A stretch of 64,000 nt of DNA. It comes from an uncultured Bacteroidales bacterium. GTDB lineage: Bacteria > Bacteroidota > Bacteroidia > Bacteroidales > Muribaculaceae. This document shows, piece by piece, positions 1 through 7,592 of this stretch (position 1 is the stretch's first letter; each line of letters starts with the position of its first letter). The stretch lies in NCBI GenBank assembly GCA_902792895.1, contig CADBBK010000007.1, positions 1 through 64,000 of the forward strand, written 5' to 3'. A program made the position numbers and the translations under genes. Below the pieces are notes generated by a model. It saw only the letters and a list, made by a program, of their open reading frames with translations. It had not been told where the DNA came from and did not search any database.

Positions 1-1
1 G

Positions 2-85
2 TACCCAGAGCCGGGGTCGAACCGGCACGGGTGTTACCCCATTGGTGTTTGAGACCAACGCGTCTACCGATTCCGCCATCTGGGC
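2..85 (-). tRNA. tRNA-Leu (anticodon CAA)
   Basis: Read on the minus strand this folds as a class II tRNA. The acceptor arm GCCCAGA pairs with TCTGGGT, allowing a G-U closing pair. The anticodon arm is TTGGT-CTCAAAC-ACCAA with anticodon CAA, followed by a long variable arm and a TTCGACC T-loop. It therefore decodes UUG leucine codons. The 3' end abuts the window edge, so a genomic CCA cannot be judged. A Bacteroidetes promoter lies just upstream at 99-132. Confidence 0.95.
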
Positions 86-98
86 GTAAAAGCGGGTG

Positions 99-132
99 CA
101 AAGATAAGGGAATTTTTTGAATCGGGGGCAAA
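99..132 (-). promoter_or_regulatory. Promoter of tRNA-Leu
   Basis: The minus strand reads TATCTTTG at 99-106, an exact match to the Bacteroidetes -7 consensus TAnnTTTG. A TTTG lies 22 bp upstream at 129-132. The mature tRNA starts 13 bp downstream of the -7 element. Confidence 0.6.
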
Positions 133-202
133 AAATCGGACATTTTTTGTCAAAATGCGATTTTTTAGGGCAAGATGGACTGCAATAGGGGGCGGTTATA
201 GT

Positions 203-210
203 AAATTTGC
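203..210 (+). promoter_or_regulatory. Promoter of tcdA (-7 element)
   Basis: The motif TAAATTTG lies about 25 bp before the ATG at 234. It overlaps the alternative TTG start at 207, which argues against that start. No clear -33 element is visible. Confidence 0.5.
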
Positions 211-233
211 GGGGTAAAAGAAACGTTCGGGAT

Positions 234-965
234 ATGGAGAATGATCAGAATAGAAACGTGGAGAATCCGTTTGCGCGCACGGAGTTGATGCTGGGCGCCG
301 AGGCGATGGAGCGGCTGGCCCGCAGCCGTGTGGCGGTGTTCGGCATCGGTGGCGTGGGCGGCTATGTGGTCGAGGCACTAGCCCGCAGCGGCGTGGGTGC
401 GCTGGACCTGATTGATGATGACACGGTGAGCGTGTCGAACATCAACCGACAGATCTATGCGCTGCACAGCACCATCGGACGGCCGAAGGTGGACGTGGCT
501 GCCGAACGTGTCCGGGACATCAATCCGCAGTGCCAGGTGACCACCCATAGGATGTTCTACCTGCCGGAAAACGCCGATGAAATCGACCTTTCTTGCTTTG
601 ACTATGTGGTGGACAGCCTGGACACCATCACAGCCAAGATGGAGATTGCGCGGCGCTGCCTGCGGCTGGGGGTGACGCACATCTGCTCGATGGGGGCGGC
701 CTACAAGATGGATCCGATGGCATTCCGCGTGGCGGACTTTGACGCGACGCGCATCGACCCGCTGGCACGCATGCTGCGCAAGTTGCTGCACCGTGAGGGC
801 ATCCACCACTTCAAGTGCGTCTATAGCGAGGAGGAGCCGCGTTGGAATCCTGATGTACCCGTCTATGTCGATGGAAAAAAACAGCCGGGCAGCAACGCAT
901 TCGTTCCTGCCGCGGCCGGTCTGTTGATCGCGCGCGAGGTGATTGTGGACCTCACCCACGAATAA
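234..965 (+). CDS. tcdA: tRNA threonylcarbamoyladenosine dehydratase TcdA (ThiF/E1-like)
   Basis: This 243-residue protein belongs to the E1-like ATP-dependent family that cyclises t6A37 in tRNA to ct6A. A Rossmann glycine motif (GIGGVGGY) sits near residues 37-44, and the family motif with NINRQ near residues 69-73. Its length fits the family (E. coli TcdA is about 268 residues). I chose the ATG at 234 rather than the in-frame TTG at 207, because a consensus -7 promoter covers the TTG and transcription would begin after it. The gene is convergent with the lytic transglycosylase gene, with only 11 bp between their stops. TcdA is inferred from the whole-protein pattern; other ThiF-family members are less likely given the length and the absence of a rhodanese domain. 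Confidence 0.88.
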   Translation: MENDQNRNVENPFARTELMLGAEAMERLARSRVAVFGIGGVGGYVVEALARSGVGALDLIDDDTVSVSNINRQIYALHSTIGRPKVDVAAERVRDINPQCQVTTHRMFYLPENADEIDLSCFDYVVDSLDTITAKMEIARRCLRLGVTHICSMGAAYKMDPMAFRVADFDATRIDPLARMLRKLLHREGIHHFKCVYSEEEPRWNPDVPVYVDGKKQPGSNAFVPAAAGLLIAREVIVDLTHE

Positions 966-976
966 TCATCTACTTC

Positions 977-3013
977 TTATTTCTTCTTGGACTTCTTGGA
1001 GCTCTTGCCCGAGGAGCCGGACTTGCTCGACGAACCGGATTTGCTGGATTTACTCGTCGAACTGGATTTGCTTGACTTGCCAGACTTGCTCTCCTTTGAG
1101 GATTTGCTCTCCTTCGAGGACTTGCCTCCCTTCTTCTCGCCGGCAGCAGCCTTGCGGGCTTCTTCCTTGGTGGGAATCTTGATTTTCTCACCTGCCTTGA
1201 TCTTGTTGCCGTCCTCGATGCCGTTGGCGCGCTCGATGTCCTTTACCGATACGCCAGCCTTCTCGGCAATCTTGGTGAGGGACTCACCCTTCTGCACGGT
1301 GACCTCGGAGGGCTGTTTGGGTTTCTCGTGCTTCTTGTGCTTGCTCTTGGAGCTGCGCTCGGCGTTGTCTCTCCTATTGTGGCTCTTGCTGTTGTCCTTG
1401 CTGTAGCGGTTGTTGCGGTCACGCCAGTCACGCGAGTTGCTGCGCGAGGCTTGCTGACGAGCCGTCTGGTCCTCCTTGCGGGTATTGCTCTTCTTGGCCG
1501 TGGCCTGCGCGGTGGTTTCCTTGTCCACGTTGACGGTGTAGGAGCCCTTGTAGGGCGCCTTGGTGGCAGCCTGGGCCTCGATGTTCTTCACCTCGTCGAA
1601 CTGTGCCTGCTCGTTGTAGGCCTCCTCACCACTCGATGTGGCGGTTGCCTCGCTGCTGCTGACGGTCTGCACGAGGGCCATATCCTCGTTGTCGGCGCTG
1701 GCGTTGCTGTGGACAGGCGCCTTGACCTTGAGGTTATCGCCACGATGCACGCGCTCGCTGCTCATGTTGTTGAGCGACATGAGTTCGCTGGTAGTCATGT
1801 TGTACTTGGCAGCGATGGATGACAGCGTCTCGCCGCGCCCCACCTTGTGGTTGATGGTGCGGATTTCGCCACTGGCCATGCGTCCCGAGAGGTACTCCTC
1901 GGCGGTGGCTACCTGGCCGCCGGGTTCAACCACCTGGCGGTGTTCATACAGGTCGTCGCGGTAGTTGTCGATGCTGTCCTGGCTCATGATGAAGCTGTAC
2001 ACCTGCTGTGAGGGCAGCACGAGCATGTAGGGATGGTTGTCGCCGGGGATGACATCGGCGCGGAACTGCGGATTGAGGGTACGGATCTCCTCGATGGGGA
2101 TGTTGAGCACCTGGGCAATCTGAGAGAAATGGATGCGGCGGTTCACGCTGACGGTGTCGGTGATGAGCGGCTTGCTGGCCAGCGACGGGCTGATGTTGTG
2201 CTGCTTGTAGTAGGTCATCGCATAGTTGGCGGCGATGAAGGCAGGCACATAACCGCGCGTCTCGCGGGGCAGGTCGTTGTAGATGTCCCAGAAATCGCCC
2301 GCATCACCGTTGCGGTGCAGCGCCTTGTTGACGTTGCCTGGACCGCAGTTATAGGCGGCGATGGCCAGCGACCAGTCATTATAGATCTGGTACAGGTTCT
2401 TGAGGTACTTGGCGGCCATGGCGCTGGAGCGGTAGGGATCGCGGCGCTCATCGACGAGCGAGTTGATCTCCAGTCCCAGACCCTTGCCCGTGCCGATCAT
2501 GAACTGCCACAGTCCAGCGGCTCCCACACGTGACACGGCATTGGGGTCCAGGGCGCTCTCGACGATAGGCAGGTACTTGAGCTCGAGCGGCAGACCTTCC
2601 TTCTCGAGTGCCTGTTCAAAAATGGGCATGTAGTACAGGCTCATGCCCAGCATCTCCTCGACCAGCGTGCGGCTGCGGTAGACGTAGCGCTCGATGTGCT
2701 TGCGCACGACCTGGTTGTAGGGCATCTCGATGACTGAGGGGATGGCTGCCAGACGGCGGATGTAGGTTTCCTCGCCCACCTCGCCCGGCGACTTGTTCTC
2801 CACATCGGCATCAAGCACGGTGTAGTTCTGCAAGTACCAGTTGGTCATCATCTTGTACACGTCGGTGTCAAAACTCTCGGGGAAGACGATGTCATCGTCG
2901 GTGATGGACTGCTTCAACGAGAGGATGTTGTTCTTCTCACGCGGCGCGGCCAGCAGCGAGGTCGCCGCCAGTACCGCAGTGAGCATTAATGTGATGAGTC
3001 GTTTTTTTGTCAT
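977..3013 (-). CDS. Membrane-bound lytic murein transglycosylase (MltD-like) with two LysM domains
   Basis: This 678-residue exported protein is predicted to cleave peptidoglycan glycan strands to 1,6-anhydro ends. A signal peptide occupies residues 1-22. The SLT domain follows, with the ES motif (Glu near residue 152), GLWQFM, and the AYNCGPGNV motif typical of family 1 lysozyme-like transglycosylases. LysM domains lie near residues 385-430 and 575-620, separated by a Ser/Arg/Asn-rich linker. The last 50 or so residues are almost only Ser, Lys and Gly, which is unusual for MltD. It is the last gene of the parA-parB-DUF5683 run, about 30 bp after DUF5683, so co-transcription is likely. Confidence 0.9.
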   Translation of the reverse strand: MTKKRLITLMLTAVLAATSLLAAPREKNNILSLKQSITDDDIVFPESFDTDVYKMMTNWYLQNYTVLDADVENKSPGEVGEETYIRRLAAIPSVIEMPYNQVVRKHIERYVYRSRTLVEEMLGMSLYYMPIFEQALEKEGLPLELKYLPIVESALDPNAVSRVGAAGLWQFMIGTGKGLGLEINSLVDERRDPYRSSAMAAKYLKNLYQIYNDWSLAIAAYNCGPGNVNKALHRNGDAGDFWDIYNDLPRETRGYVPAFIAANYAMTYYKQHNISPSLASKPLITDTVSVNRRIHFSQIAQVLNIPIEEIRTLNPQFRADVIPGDNHPYMLVLPSQQVYSFIMSQDSIDNYRDDLYEHRQVVEPGGQVATAEEYLSGRMASGEIRTINHKVGRGETLSSIAAKYNMTTSELMSLNNMSSERVHRGDNLKVKAPVHSNASADNEDMALVQTVSSSEATATSSGEEAYNEQAQFDEVKNIEAQAATKAPYKGSYTVNVDKETTAQATAKKSNTRKEDQTARQQASRSNSRDWRDRNNRYSKDNSKSHNRRDNAERSSKSKHKKHEKPKQPSEVTVQKGESLTKIAEKAGVSVKDIERANGIEDGNKIKAGEKIKIPTKEEARKAAAGEKKGGKSSKESKSSKESKSGKSSKSSSTSKSSKSGSSSKSGSSGKSSKKSKKK

Positions 3014-3042
3014 ATTGTCATGTCGTTATTTATTTCATCATT

Positions 3043-3891
3043 CTAGAAGCTGAAGGCACATTGCAGCCCCAGCGACGGCAACCGGCCGCCAGTGACGCCC
3101 GGGTCGATGGCCGTGGGGGCGACATCGAGTGTCAGGTCGGGCGAGATATCGAAGTGGGCCAACGAGGCATCCACATAGGCATCCACGATATTGATCAGGT
3201 ACACGCCCACCATGGCGATGACGCAGATCTCGCGGTAGCGCCTGTAGTAGTCGCGCTTGTTCTTCATCACCTTCTGCAGCCACGCGACATCCAGGTCGCT
3301 CTCATTCACCGTCGGCGGGAAGAAGCCCATGTAGCTGCGCGTGTCAGGGTCATCATCCATCACGTCGCGGTAGCCTCTGGAGTAGTCCTTGTACATGCGG
3401 TTGTTCCACGTCGCACCGTAGGTCAGGCCCACAAAGGCCCCCACCACGATGGGCAGTTTCCAGTAGCGGCGGTTATAGAGCTGGCCCAAGCCCGGGCACA
3501 ATGCCGACAGCCACAGCGCCCGCTGCGGGTCGGGGTTGAACGTGCGCATCTTGCCCAGCGGCTCGGCGGTGGCCACTGAGTCCACCAGCACCTCCACGCC
3601 GGTGATGCCCTTGATGGAATCGATCGAGGCAAACATCACCGTGTCGCCCGACGCATTGACCACCCGCACGGGTGCCTCGCTGGCCAGGCGCGCAGTGTCA
3701 CTCACCGCAACGGGCCGACGGACGTGATGGACCGGCACCGTGGGCTCGTCCACCGCTGTGGTCACCGTGTCGCTGACGACTGTGACGACAGTCGGCTGCG
3801 CCATCAGGTCACAGCAGCCCCACAGCACGCACAGCAGCAGCACCGCGGCCATGCGGCGCCACCTCACGCGATATGTCATCAAGCGCTCCAC
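3043..3891 (-). CDS. DUF5683 family membrane protein
   Basis: This 282-residue protein has an N-terminal hydrophobic segment (about residues 14-31) that may act as a signal or anchor. The DUF5683 core begins with NPDPQRALWLSALCPGLGQ and contains the conserved GLGQLYNRRYWKLP region, followed by a hydrophobic stretch and a TATA-poor tail ending in aromatic Phe. The family has no known reaction. In Bacteroidetes it commonly sits between parB and a lytic transglycosylase, exactly as here, with a 12-bp gap to parB. A role at the cell envelope coupled to growth or division is only an inference from that context. Confidence 0.8.
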   Translation of the reverse strand: MERLMTYRVRWRRMAAVLLLCVLWGCCDLMAQPTVVTVVSDTVTTAVDEPTVPVHHVRRPVAVSDTARLASEAPVRVVNASGDTVMFASIDSIKGITGVEVLVDSVATAEPLGKMRTFNPDPQRALWLSALCPGLGQLYNRRYWKLPIVVGAFVGLTYGATWNNRMYKDYSRGYRDVMDDDPDTRSYMGFFPPTVNESDLDVAWLQKVMKNKRDYYRRYREICVIAMVGVYLINIVDAYVDASLAHFDISPDLTLDVAPTAIDPGVTGGRLPSLGLQCAFSF

Positions 3892-3903
3892 CGTGTGAAC
3901 TTG

Positions 3904-4785
3904 TCAAGCATTCTTCAATGTATCAAAGATACTGATGATCTTCTCCAGCTGCTCCTCGGTGCTGAACGGGAAGGTGATTTTGCCCTTGCCGGTCCTGTCG
4001 CACGAGAATTTCACGGGCACCCCGAAGGCCGACGACAGATGCCGTTGCAGGATCTCATAGTCCTTGGCATTCACCGGCTTGGTGTCGTCCTGCTGGCCAG
4101 CGCGCTCCTCGAGGGCGGCCTGCTGCATCTGCTTGGCACGCTGCTCGACCTGCCGCACCGACAAGCCCTTCTTGATGGTCTCGTTATACAGTTTGAGCTG
4201 CAGTTTGGGATCATCGAGCGACAGCAGTGCCCTGGCATGTCCCATGTCAAGGGCGTGGTCGTGCAGACCCAGCTGCACCTCGGCGGGCAGCTTGAGCAGG
4301 CGCAGGAAGTTGGCAATCGTGGCACGCTTCTTTCCGATGCGCTCACTCAGGCGCTCCTGCGTCAGCTTGTACTGCTCAATGAGTTTCTTGAACGTCAAGG
4401 CAATCTCGATGGCATTCAAGTCCTCGCGCTGGATGTTCTCGATCAGCGCCATCTCGGTCACCTCGCTGTCGTTGGCCGTGCGGATGTAGGCCGGCACGCT
4501 CTCCAAGCCTGCCAGCAAGGCGGCACGGTAACGGCGTTCGCCCGAGATGATCTGGTAACTGTTGTCGCCCATGCTGCGCAAGGTCAGCGGCTGGATGATG
4601 CCCAGCTCGCGGATGCTGGCAGCAAGTTCCTCGAGCGCCTCGCTGTCAAAGTTCTGGCGGGGCTGGTCGGGGTTGGGGTTAATCTGGCTGATGGGAATCT
4701 CGTTGATGGCCGACGAACCGCCAGTCTGTATGTCATCCATCGAGATGAGTGAGTCAAGGCCTTTGCCTAGAGCGCTACGTTTCAT
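3904..4785 (-). CDS. parB: Chromosome-partitioning protein ParB
   Basis: This 293-residue protein is a parS-binding CTPase of the ParB/Spo0J family. Its N-terminus reads RSALGKGLDSLI, as in most ParB proteins. The CTP-binding part contains the GERRYRAA motif (about residues 79-86) and ENIQREDLN (about 113-121), followed by the helix-turn-helix region (LSERIGKKRATIANFLRLLKL) and a C-terminal dimerisation segment. It lies 48 bp after parA on the minus strand and forms the partition operon with it. Confidence 0.96.
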   Translation of the reverse strand: MKRSALGKGLDSLISMDDIQTGGSSAINEIPISQINPNPDQPRQNFDSEALEELAASIRELGIIQPLTLRSMGDNSYQIISGERRYRAALLAGLESVPAYIRTANDSEVTEMALIENIQREDLNAIEIALTFKKLIEQYKLTQERLSERIGKKRATIANFLRLLKLPAEVQLGLHDHALDMGHARALLSLDDPKLQLKLYNETIKKGLSVRQVEQRAKQMQQAALEERAGQQDDTKPVNAKDYEILQRHLSSAFGVPVKFSCDRTGKGKITFPFSTEEQLEKIISIFDTLKNA

Positions 4786-4833
4786 ATTGTGGTAGTGATT
4801 GTTGTTTGTTTGATTGCTAATTTAGGTGGATTA

Positions 4834-5595
4834 TCAGCCGCGGGAGATGATTTCCTGCGCCAGTTGCCTGTGGCTGACCGAGCCGCGGCAGTCGGGGTCA
4901 TACAGGATGACCGGCAGGCCGTGGCTGGGCGCCTCGCTGATGCGGATGTTGCGCGGTATCACGGTGTTGAACACCATGTCGCCGAAGTGGCCCTTCAGCT
5001 CCTCAAAGATCTCGTTGGCGAGGCGCAGGCGCGCGTCATACATCGTCACCAGGAAACCCTCGATGCGCAGCCCCGAGTTGAGTTTGCCCTTGATGATGCG
5101 GATGGTGTTGAGCAGCTTGCTGATACCCTCCAGGGCAAAGTACTCGGCCTGGACGGGGATGATGACACTGTCGGCCGCCGTCAGGGCGTTGACGGTAATC
5201 AGTCCCAGCGACGGGCTACAGTCGATGATGATATAGTCGTAGTCGCCCTTGACCTGGCCGATGGCATTGCGCAGCACGCGCTCACGGCCCTGCTTCTCGA
5301 CCAGTTCCAGCTCGGCACCCACCAGGTCGATGCGCGAGCCCAGCAGTTTCAGCCCTTCGACGCAGGTGTCCACCGTGGCGCTGGCCACGGGGTAATCATC
5401 GACCAGGCATTCATAGATGGTCGACGACATGTTTTTGGGCTCGATACCGAGTCCCGAGGTGGCGTTGGCCTGCGGGTCGGCATCGATGAGCAGCACACGC
5501 TTGCCGCTGGTTGCCAGAGCCGCCGACAGGTTGATCGATGTCGTGGTCTTGCCCACGCCCCCTTTCTGATTGGCTATTGCTATTATTTTTCCCAT
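4834..5595 (-). CDS. parA: Chromosome-partitioning ATPase ParA/Soj
   Basis: This 253-residue protein is a deviant Walker-type ATPase that drives origin segregation with ParB. The deviant Walker A box KGGVGKTT is at about residues 11-18, with Walker B near IIDCSPS and the LIDADPQANAT motif near residues 37-47. Its length matches Soj-type chromosomal ParA proteins. It is the first gene of the parA-parB-DUF5683-mltD run. The leader upstream contains a long hairpin (5651-5700) and a half-match to parS (5706-5721). Confidence 0.96.
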   Translation of the reverse strand: MGKIIAIANQKGGVGKTTTSINLSAALATSGKRVLLIDADPQANATSGLGIEPKNMSSTIYECLVDDYPVASATVDTCVEGLKLLGSRIDLVGAELELVEKQGRERVLRNAIGQVKGDYDYIIIDCSPSLGLITVNALTAADSVIIPVQAEYFALEGISKLLNTIRIIKGKLNSGLRIEGFLVTMYDARLRLANEIFEELKGHFGDMVFNTVIPRNIRISEAPSHGLPVILYDPDCRGSVSHRQLAQEIISRG

Positions 5596-5650
5596 TGTGG
5601 ATAATCTTCAATTTGTCAGTTGTGTCTTGCAAGCCTTGGCTTGCCCAAAG

Positions 5651-5700
5651 GGCTACAGTTCCAAGGGTTAACCATCAGATGCCAACCCTTAACTGTAGCC
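5651..5700. repeat. Long hairpin in the parA leader
   Basis: The arms 5651-5669 and 5684-5700 pair over 17 bp, with a 2-base bulge (CC) on one side and a 14-base loop. No T-run follows on either strand, so a classical terminator is unlikely. It lies 56 bp upstream of the parA start. Confidence 0.7.
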
Positions 5701-5880
5701 TCGAATGTTTCACGGGCACAAAGTAACAATTTTTCGCTCAATAAACCTTGAAAAAGTCCGTTAAAATGGGTGAATTGTTGAAAACTGGCCTTAATTGTCA
5801 ACAACTCGTGGAACATTTAATTTTATGCCGTTTAGGCCTGTTTTATGCGTTCCCATGAGCGATGGATAGAATAATTTTTG

Positions 5881-5888
5881 TAAGTTTG
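5881..5888 (+). promoter_or_regulatory. Promoter of the NhaC antiporter gene (-7 element)
   Basis: TAAGTTTG matches TAnnTTTG, about 72 bp before the ATG at 5961. No strong -33 element is visible. The leader contains the 7-nt repeat tract. Confidence 0.55.
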
Positions 5889-5924
5889 CACTCCAGAATC
5901 AACGGCTAACGGCTGAAAGCTTCA

Positions 5925-5954
5925 ACTAACGCCTAATGCCTAACACCTAACGCC
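5925..5954. repeat. 7-nt TTAGG-type repeat tract, copy A
   Basis: About four units of the form CCTAAYR on the plus strand (CCTAACG, CCTAATG, CCTAACA, CCTAACG). Related tracts lie at 9631-9676, 23009-23046 and 24625-24680. This one is immediately upstream of the nhaC start codon. Confidence 0.7.
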
Positions 5955-5960
5955 AAGAAT

Positions 5961-7430
5961 ATGACCAACCGTGAACTCCCCCACCCCCTGATAGCCATCA
6001 TCCCCGTCGTGGTGCTGATAGGCCTGCTGGCTATCGTGATTACCCTGTTTGGTGCCGATGCGCTGAGCGGAGGCAGCCAGATTGCCCTGCTCATGGCGAT
6101 GGCGGTGTGCGTCACCATCTCGATGGTGCGTTACCGCGTGCCGTGGAAGGTCTTTGAGGACCAGATGACGCGCACCATCGGCGACGTGTCCGTGACACTG
6201 CTCATCCTGCTCACGGTGGGCATGCTGGCCGGCTCATGGATGGTGAGCGGTGTGGTGCCCACGCTCATCTACTACGGGGTGCAGATTCTCTCGCCGCGTT
6301 TCTTCCTCGTCAGTGCCTGCGTCATCTGCGCCCTGGTGTCGCTGCTCTCGGGCAGTTCGTGGACCACCGTGGCCACCATCGGCGTGGCGCTGTTGGGCAT
6401 CGGGCAGGCGCTGGGCATCTCCGAGGCCTGGACGGCAGGCGCCATCATCTCGGGAGCCTACTTCGGCGACAAGATGTCGCCGCTGAGCGACACCACCATC
6501 CTCGCCTCGTCGTCGGTGAGGGTGGACATCTTTGAACACATCCGCTACATGGTGCTCACCACCACCCCTTCGATCCTCATCACACTGGCCATCTTCCTCA
6601 TCGCCGGCCTGGGGCATGGCAGCGAGGAGAGTCTGCACATCGAGCAATACACCACCGGCCTGGCTAACACCTTCAACATCTCGCTGTGGACACTGCTCGT
6701 GCCCCTGGTGACCGGCGTGCTCATCGCACGCAAGGTGCCGTCGCTCATCGTGCTGTTTGCCTCATCGGTCATGGCAGGCGTGATGGCGCTTATCTTCCAG
6801 CCGCACATCCTCACCCAGATTGCCGCCGATGCGACGCTCAGCACCCCCATGGCGCTGTTCAAGGGGCTGGCCATCACTTTCTACGGCGCGACAGCGGTGC
6901 AGACAGGCTATGAAGCGCTCAACGACCTGGTATCGACCGGCGGCATGGCAGGCATGCTCAACACCATCTGGCTCATCCTGTGCGCCATGTGCCTCGGTTC
7001 GGTCATGGTCGCCAGTCGCATGATTGAGAGCATCACCGGCGTCATCATCAGGTTTGTACGCACCAGGTTCACCCTGGTCACCTCCACCGTGGGTACCGGA
7101 CTGTTCCTCAACCTCACTACCGGCGACCAGTTCATCAGCATCGTCCTCACCGCCGACATCTTCCGCAACGTCTATGACCGCGAGGGATACGAGGCACGGC
7201 TGCTCAGCCGCACCACCGAGGACGCCGCCACCGTCACCTCGGTGCTCGTGCCCTGGAACACCTGCGGCATGACGCAGGCCACCGTCCTGGGTGTCCCCAC
7301 CCTCACCTACCTACCCTACTGTTTCTTCAACCTCATCAGCCCCCTGATGTCGATGCTCGTCGCCGCCATCGGCTGGCGCATCCACCGCCGCCCACAATCC
7401 CCGGACACCGATAACCAACCCACACACTAA
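5961..7430 (+). CDS. nhaC: Na+/H+ antiporter, NhaC family
   Basis: This 489-residue inner-membrane protein has about twelve hydrophobic segments across its full length. Recognisable NhaC family stretches include GSSWTTVATIGVALLGIG and GAYFGDKMSPLSDTT in the first half, and LLSRTTEDAATVTSVLVPWNTCG in the second. It should exchange internal Na+ for external protons. It may equally exchange an organic substrate, since the NhaC family includes malate-lactate antiporters, and the sequence does not decide this. It is monocistronic and convergent with the LRR gene. A nested palindrome in the gap probably ends both transcripts. Confidence 0.85.
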   Translation: MTNRELPHPLIAIIPVVVLIGLLAIVITLFGADALSGGSQIALLMAMAVCVTISMVRYRVPWKVFEDQMTRTIGDVSVTLLILLTVGMLAGSWMVSGVVPTLIYYGVQILSPRFFLVSACVICALVSLLSGSSWTTVATIGVALLGIGQALGISEAWTAGAIISGAYFGDKMSPLSDTTILASSSVRVDIFEHIRYMVLTTTPSILITLAIFLIAGLGHGSEESLHIEQYTTGLANTFNISLWTLLVPLVTGVLIARKVPSLIVLFASSVMAGVMALIFQPHILTQIAADATLSTPMALFKGLAITFYGATAVQTGYEALNDLVSTGGMAGMLNTIWLILCAMCLGSVMVASRMIESITGVIIRFVRTRFTLVTSTVGTGLFLNLTTGDQFISIVLTADIFRNVYDREGYEARLLSRTTEDAATVTSVLVPWNTCGMTQATVLGVPTLTYLPYCFFNLISPLMSMLVAAIGWRIHRRPQSPDTDNQPTH

Positions 7431-7439
7431 GAATCTTGA

Positions 7440-7581
7440 CCTCACGCTAAGACGCTAAGCCGCTAAGAATCTTATATGGCATCCGCATTCCAGTCGATGG
7501 AAATGCGGATGCCATATAAAATATTGTATTTGTTGTATTTATTGTTTTCTAAACTTAGCGGCTTGGCGGCTTAGCGTGAGG
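7440..7581. repeat. Nested palindromic intergenic element
   Basis: The outer arms 7440-7467 and 7554-7581 are 28 bp each and match at 26 positions. Inside them, 7472-7492 and 7498-7519 form a second arm pair of about 21 bp with one bulge and a 5-base loop. A TTGTATTTATTGT-like A/T module lies between the arms on the right side. It fills the gap between two convergent genes. The right outer arm and the A/T module recur at 26558-26610, so this is a dispersed element and not only a local terminator. Confidence 0.8.
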
Positions 7582-7592
7582 ATGCGTGAAGT

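Larger units (their letters stand above)
5596..5960. other. Gene-free divergent region between parA and nhaC
   Basis: This 365-bp stretch holds the parA leader hairpin, a degenerate parS-like site starting TGTTTCACG at 5706, the nhaC promoter at 5881-5888 and a C-rich copy of the 7-nt TTAGG-type repeat at 5925-5954. No coding frame with supporting features was seen. Confidence 0.7.

Noticed and set aside
207..233. TTG start for tcdA at 207
   Set aside because: The TTG is part of the -7 promoter element TAAATTTG, so it would not be in the transcript.
5706..5721. A true parS site
   Set aside because: Only 12 of 16 positions match and the right half is poor, so it is recorded as parS-like only.
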